Shown here one piece after another: positions 15,276 to 17,712 of a DNA stretch of 17,712 bases. This DNA comes from Rhodobacteraceae bacterium UBA2776. GTDB lineage: Bacteria > Pseudomonadota > Alphaproteobacteria > Rhodobacterales > Rhodobacteraceae. Location of the stretch: assembly GCA_002352425.1 (NCBI GenBank), contig DEIK01000029.1, forward strand, positions 36,701-54,412, in the 5' to 3' direction. Numbering within the stretch: the stretch's first letter is position 1; every line of letters begins with the position of its first letter. The notes beneath the pieces were generated by a model. The model did no database searches. It saw only the letters and a program-made list of their open reading frames with translations, and was not told the DNA's origin. Made by a program: the position numbers and the translations under genes.

Positions 15276-16090
15276 GGCAGCACCAATGCGGGGTGACGGT
15301 TCACGTCCTTATAAAGCAGATAGCGAAACGGCTCGCTGCCAGTAGCAATGCAGGCCTGCGGGCAAAAGGCGCGCAGCCACATGAAATCTCCTGCGGCGAC
15401 CTCGACCCAGTCTTTGTTCAGTAGATAGCGCGCGGTGCCTTGCAACACATATAACCCGTGTTCCATGATGTGGGTTTCCAGAAATGGGATGCGTCCGCCG
15501 GGCTGAAATGTGACGATGTTGATATGCATGTCATGGCGCAGATCGGCGGGGTCGGCAAAGCGTTGGGTCGCCCATTTTTGGTCGGTATCAGGCATGTAGT
15601 GAAATTCACTTGCCGCGTCTGAGGTGATGAAGTGATCGGGCCGGCCAAGGCCGGGTGCGGGCACATAGCGTTTGCGAATCCAGTGAAAACACAGCAATTC
15701 CGGGCCGTTGTTTTTCACCGCCCATTTGGTCCCTGCGGGCACATAGGCATAATCACCCGCCGTAAGGGTAGAGGTCACACCATCCACGGTCAGGCTCATT
15801 TCGCCGCGGGCGATAAAGATGCCAGCCTGTGCGCCTGTGTCAGGTTCAGGGGCGTCTGATCCGCCGCCGGTCTCAACCTCTACTGCGTATTGTGCAAAGG
15901 TTTCTGCGAACCCGGTCAAGGGCCGCGCAATGATCCATGTGCGGGTTTTGTACCAGTCAGGCAGTTGTGAGGTCACGATGTCGCGCATGGTGGAGGCAGG
16001 CAGCACGGCATAAGCTTCGGAAAAGATAGCGGTGCTTTCGGGGTTGTCATCTTTGTGGGGCAGCCCACCCGGAGGGAATGCGTAAGTCAC
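15272..16090 (-). CDS. allE: (S)-Ureidoglycine aminohydrolase (bicupin)
   Basis: 272 residues from the GTG at 16090, which overlaps the stop of the upstream gene as GTGA (16087-16090); AGGA lies 9 nt upstream. A longer reading from ATG 16141 would run 54 nt into the upstream gene and has no support. The enzyme releases ammonia from (S)-ureidoglycine, giving (S)-ureidoglycolate. Two cupin domains are visible, the first around residues 60-140. The C-terminal cupin carries the Mn ligands Glu205, His207 and His211 (ETHIMEHG) and Gln245 (CPQAC); their spacing equals that of the plant enzyme's E235/H237/H241/Q275. Its presence implies that allantoate is processed by an amidohydrolase releasing ureidoglycine, which is not encoded in the window. 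Confidence 0.93.
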   Translation of the reverse strand: MTYAFPPGGLPHKDDNPESTAIFSEAYAVLPASTMRDIVTSQLPDWYKTRTWIIARPLTGFAETFAQYAVEVETGGGSDAPEPDTGAQAGIFIARGEMSLTVDGVTSTLTAGDYAYVPAGTKWAVKNNGPELLCFHWIRKRYVPAPGLGRPDHFITSDAASEFHYMPDTDQKWATQRFADPADLRHDMHINIVTFQPGGRIPFLETHIMEHGLYVLQGTARYLLNKDWVEVAAGDFMWLRAFCPQACIATGSEPFRYLLYKDVNRHPALVLP

Positions 16091-17502
16091 GGCAGCAGGT
16101 CCTTTAGGCGATAGTGCGCGATACGTTCCACCTGTTTGCAAGCGGTTTCAAATTCGACACCCGTTGCGTTGCCGATGCGGGTTTCGAAGGCTGCCATAAT
16201 GCTGGCCTTGTCGTGATCACGCACTGCGATGATGAAAGGGAAGCCATGCTTGGCAGTGTAGGCGTCGTTTTGTTCGGTAAATGTCGCACGCTCGGCATCC
16301 GTTAGGGCATCCAGTCCTGCGCTGGCTTGCTCTGATGTGCTTTCGTCGGTCAGGCGTTTGGCCGCCGCCAGTTTGCCAGCCAGATCGGGGTGCGCGGTCA
16401 GCACACCAAGACGGGCGGCGTGGTCAGCGCGGCGGAAAATCCGGCACAGGGCGTTGTGAAGACCAATCGCCGTGTCATGGGCGGGGCCAAGTTCCAGCCC
16501 GTGCGCGCCTTCGGCAATCCAAGGGGAATGCTCGAAAATGCCGCCGTAGTTGATGACAAATGTGTCGGCGTCCATGCGGCTGGGCCGTTCATAGCGGGTG
16601 TTGGGATGGGTGGTAGCCCAATGGCGGGCAATATCAATGCGACGCGGAGTCCAGACGTTTTCAAAGCCTTGGATATACTCAATAAACTTCTTTAGCCCCG
16701 CCAGCTTGCCTGGGCGTCCGATCAGGCGGTTGTGCAGCCCGATGCTCATCATTTTGGGCGCCCCCTCGGCCCCTTCGGCGTAAAGCACATCAAAGGCGTC
16801 TTTTAAGTATTGATAGAACTGCTCGCCGGTGATGTAGCCCGGCGCGGTTGCAAAGCGCATATCGTTGGCCTCGAGCGTGTAGGGGATGATCAACTGGTCG
16901 CGATCATCCACCTCGATCCAGTAGGGCAGATCATCGTCATAGGTGTCCGAGATGTAGGCAAAGCCACCTTCTTCGGCGACCAAACGCACAGTGTTTTCCG
17001 AACAACGGCCCGTGTACCAGCCGTCGGGTCGGCTGCCGACGACTTCGGTGTGCAGCGCGATGGCGTCCGCAATGGCGGCGCGTTCCTCGGTCTCGCTCAT
17101 GTCCTTGTGCTCGACCCATTTCATACCGTGGCTGGCGATTTCCCAGTCAGCGTTCAACATGGCCGTAACCTGAGCGGGCGAACGGGCCAATGCGGTGGCG
17201 ACGCCGTAAACGGTGACGGGGATATTTGCACCCGTGAACAGACGATGCAGACGCCAAAAGCCAGCGCGTGCGCCGTATTCATAGAGGCTTTCCATGTTCC
17301 AGTGGCGCTGATTGGGCCACGGGGCCGCGCCCGCGATGTCGGACAGGAACGCCTCTGAGGCCGCGTCACCATGCAGGATGTTGTTCTCGCCGCCTTCCTC
17401 GTAGTTCACGACGAATTGCACCGCCACTTTGGCCCCATCAGGCCAGTTGGCGCTGGGCGGGGTCTGGCCGTGGCCTTGCATGTCGCGGGGGTAGCGGTTC
17501 AT
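16087..17502 (-). CDS. puuE: Bifunctional allantoinase (PuuE-type) / OHCU decarboxylase (UraD) fusion
   Basis: 471 residues from the ATG at 17502 (MNRYPRDMQGHG), with AGGAGA upstream on the coding strand; the open frame upstream is not family-like. Residues ~1-300 are a polysaccharide-deacetylase-fold, cofactor-independent allantoinase: VNYEEGGENNILHGD, the SHGMKW block and MSIGLHNRLIGRPGK match PuuE, which opens allantoin to allantoate. Residues ~308-471 are OHCU decarboxylase: FEHSPWIAE with catalytic His325, TAHPDLAGKL (~370), SEQASAGLDALTDAERATF and KHGFPFIIAVR. This domain converts OHCU to S-allantoin, so consecutive reactions reside on one chain. Such fusions are known. It is the first gene of the minus-strand operon and diverges from the HIU hydrolase gene. 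Confidence 0.94.
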   Translation of the reverse strand: MNRYPRDMQGHGQTPPSANWPDGAKVAVQFVVNYEEGGENNILHGDAASEAFLSDIAGAAPWPNQRHWNMESLYEYGARAGFWRLHRLFTGANIPVTVYGVATALARSPAQVTAMLNADWEIASHGMKWVEHKDMSETEERAAIADAIALHTEVVGSRPDGWYTGRCSENTVRLVAEEGGFAYISDTYDDDLPYWIEVDDRDQLIIPYTLEANDMRFATAPGYITGEQFYQYLKDAFDVLYAEGAEGAPKMMSIGLHNRLIGRPGKLAGLKKFIEYIQGFENVWTPRRIDIARHWATTHPNTRYERPSRMDADTFVINYGGIFEHSPWIAEGAHGLELGPAHDTAIGLHNALCRIFRRADHAARLGVLTAHPDLAGKLAAAKRLTDESTSEQASAGLDALTDAERATFTEQNDAYTAKHGFPFIIAVRDHDKASIMAAFETRIGNATGVEFETACKQVERIAHYRLKDLLP

Positions 17503-17550
17503 TTTGGTGTCTCCTGACTGTGCTATAAGCATATACAAATAATTGGTGCG

Positions 17551-17575
17551 GACTTTCAATTTATTCTTGAAAGTC
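17551..17575. promoter_or_regulatory. Palindromic operator candidate in the divergent ureide promoter region
   Basis: gactttcaa (17551-17559) and ttgaaagtc (17567-17575) form a perfect 9-bp inverted repeat around a 7-bp AT-rich centre. Each arm presents TTGAAA reading outward, a plausible -35 hexamer: on the minus strand it is followed after 18 bp by TATATG. The plus-strand -10 is weak. Its position midway between puuE and uraH suggests a dimeric repressor or activator of both transcripts; the regulator is not in the window. Confidence 0.5.
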
Positions 17576-17647
17576 TTCACGGCGAAAATGACCCTCGATT
17601 TTTGCGCTGGATCAGGTCAGGGTGAGGGAAATGAAAAGGGGTGCTAT

Positions 17648-17712
17648 ATGGCTGATGGATTTTTGACGACACATGTGTTGGACACGGCGCGGGGGTTGCC
17701 TGCGGCGGGGAT
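17648..17712 (+). CDS. uraH: 5-Hydroxyisourate hydrolase (transthyretin-like), 3' truncated by the window
   Basis: Only 21 full codons are visible: MADGFLTTHVLDTARGLPAA followed by G. The LTTHVLDTAxGxPA start is the N-terminal signature of HIU hydrolase; the His of TTHVLD is an active-site residue. The enzyme hydrolyses 5-hydroxyisourate to OHCU, which is the substrate of the UraD domain encoded divergently 145 bp away. AAAAGGGG (17634-17641) acts as ribosome site for the ATG. The gene continues beyond the window; the usual length is about 115 residues. Confidence 0.88.
   Translation, partial: MADGFLTTHVLDTARGLPAAG

Overview
The window looks like a chromosomal segment of an alphaproteobacterium, most likely the Roseobacter group (Rhodobacterales). 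This is inferred from moderately high GC with local variation, an MttB-like methyltransferase, a type I secreted RTX protein, the rplY-pth pair, and a purine-ring catabolism locus carrying a fused allantoinase/OHCU decarboxylase. No tRNA, rRNA, insertion sequence, prophage or CRISPR array was seen, and no gene-free stretch exceeds 300 bases.

Left part (1-4336): the 3' end of a trimethylamine methyltransferase family (MttB-like, non-pyrrolysine) gene; a PAS/LuxR-type regulator; an RTX calcium-binding protein; then a short spacer packed with three perfect stem-loops.

Middle part (4337-9658): an FMN-dependent L-lactate dehydrogenase/alpha-hydroxyacid oxidase with a small frameshifted gene 3 nt behind it; a DUF2461 protein; a lower-GC patch with a secreted protein of unknown function translationally coupled to a very small signal-peptide ORF; ribosomal protein L25 (rplY); a divergently oriented FkbM-type methyltransferase; and peptidyl-tRNA hydrolase (pth). 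The last three show the common rplY-pth neighbourhood split by an oppositely oriented gene.

Right part (9659-17712): a fused 5-oxoprolinase/hydantoinase (HyuA+HyuB) 9 nt behind pth, ending at a strong bidirectional terminator that faces a four-gene minus-strand ureide operon. In transcription order the operon is allantoinase-UraD fusion, (S)-ureidoglycine aminohydrolase, ureidoglycolate lyase (allA) and an NCS2 nucleobase permease. Its first three genes are joined by 4-nt stop/start overlaps (GTGA and ATGA). Upstream, on the plus strand, begins 5-hydroxyisourate hydrolase, cut by the window edge. A 25-bp palindrome lies in the shared divergent promoter region.

Together the locus encodes uptake of a purine (xanthine or urate class), HIU to OHCU, OHCU to S-allantoin, allantoin to allantoate, ureidoglycine to ureidoglycolate, and ureidoglycolate to glyoxylate plus urea. 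Urate oxidation and allantoate hydrolysis are not encoded here and must lie elsewhere. I did not find a clearly novel multi-gene system. The best leads are the structured leader before the lactate dehydrogenase gene, the coupled small secreted peptide, the frameshifted small gene, and the symmetrical operator of the ureide locus.
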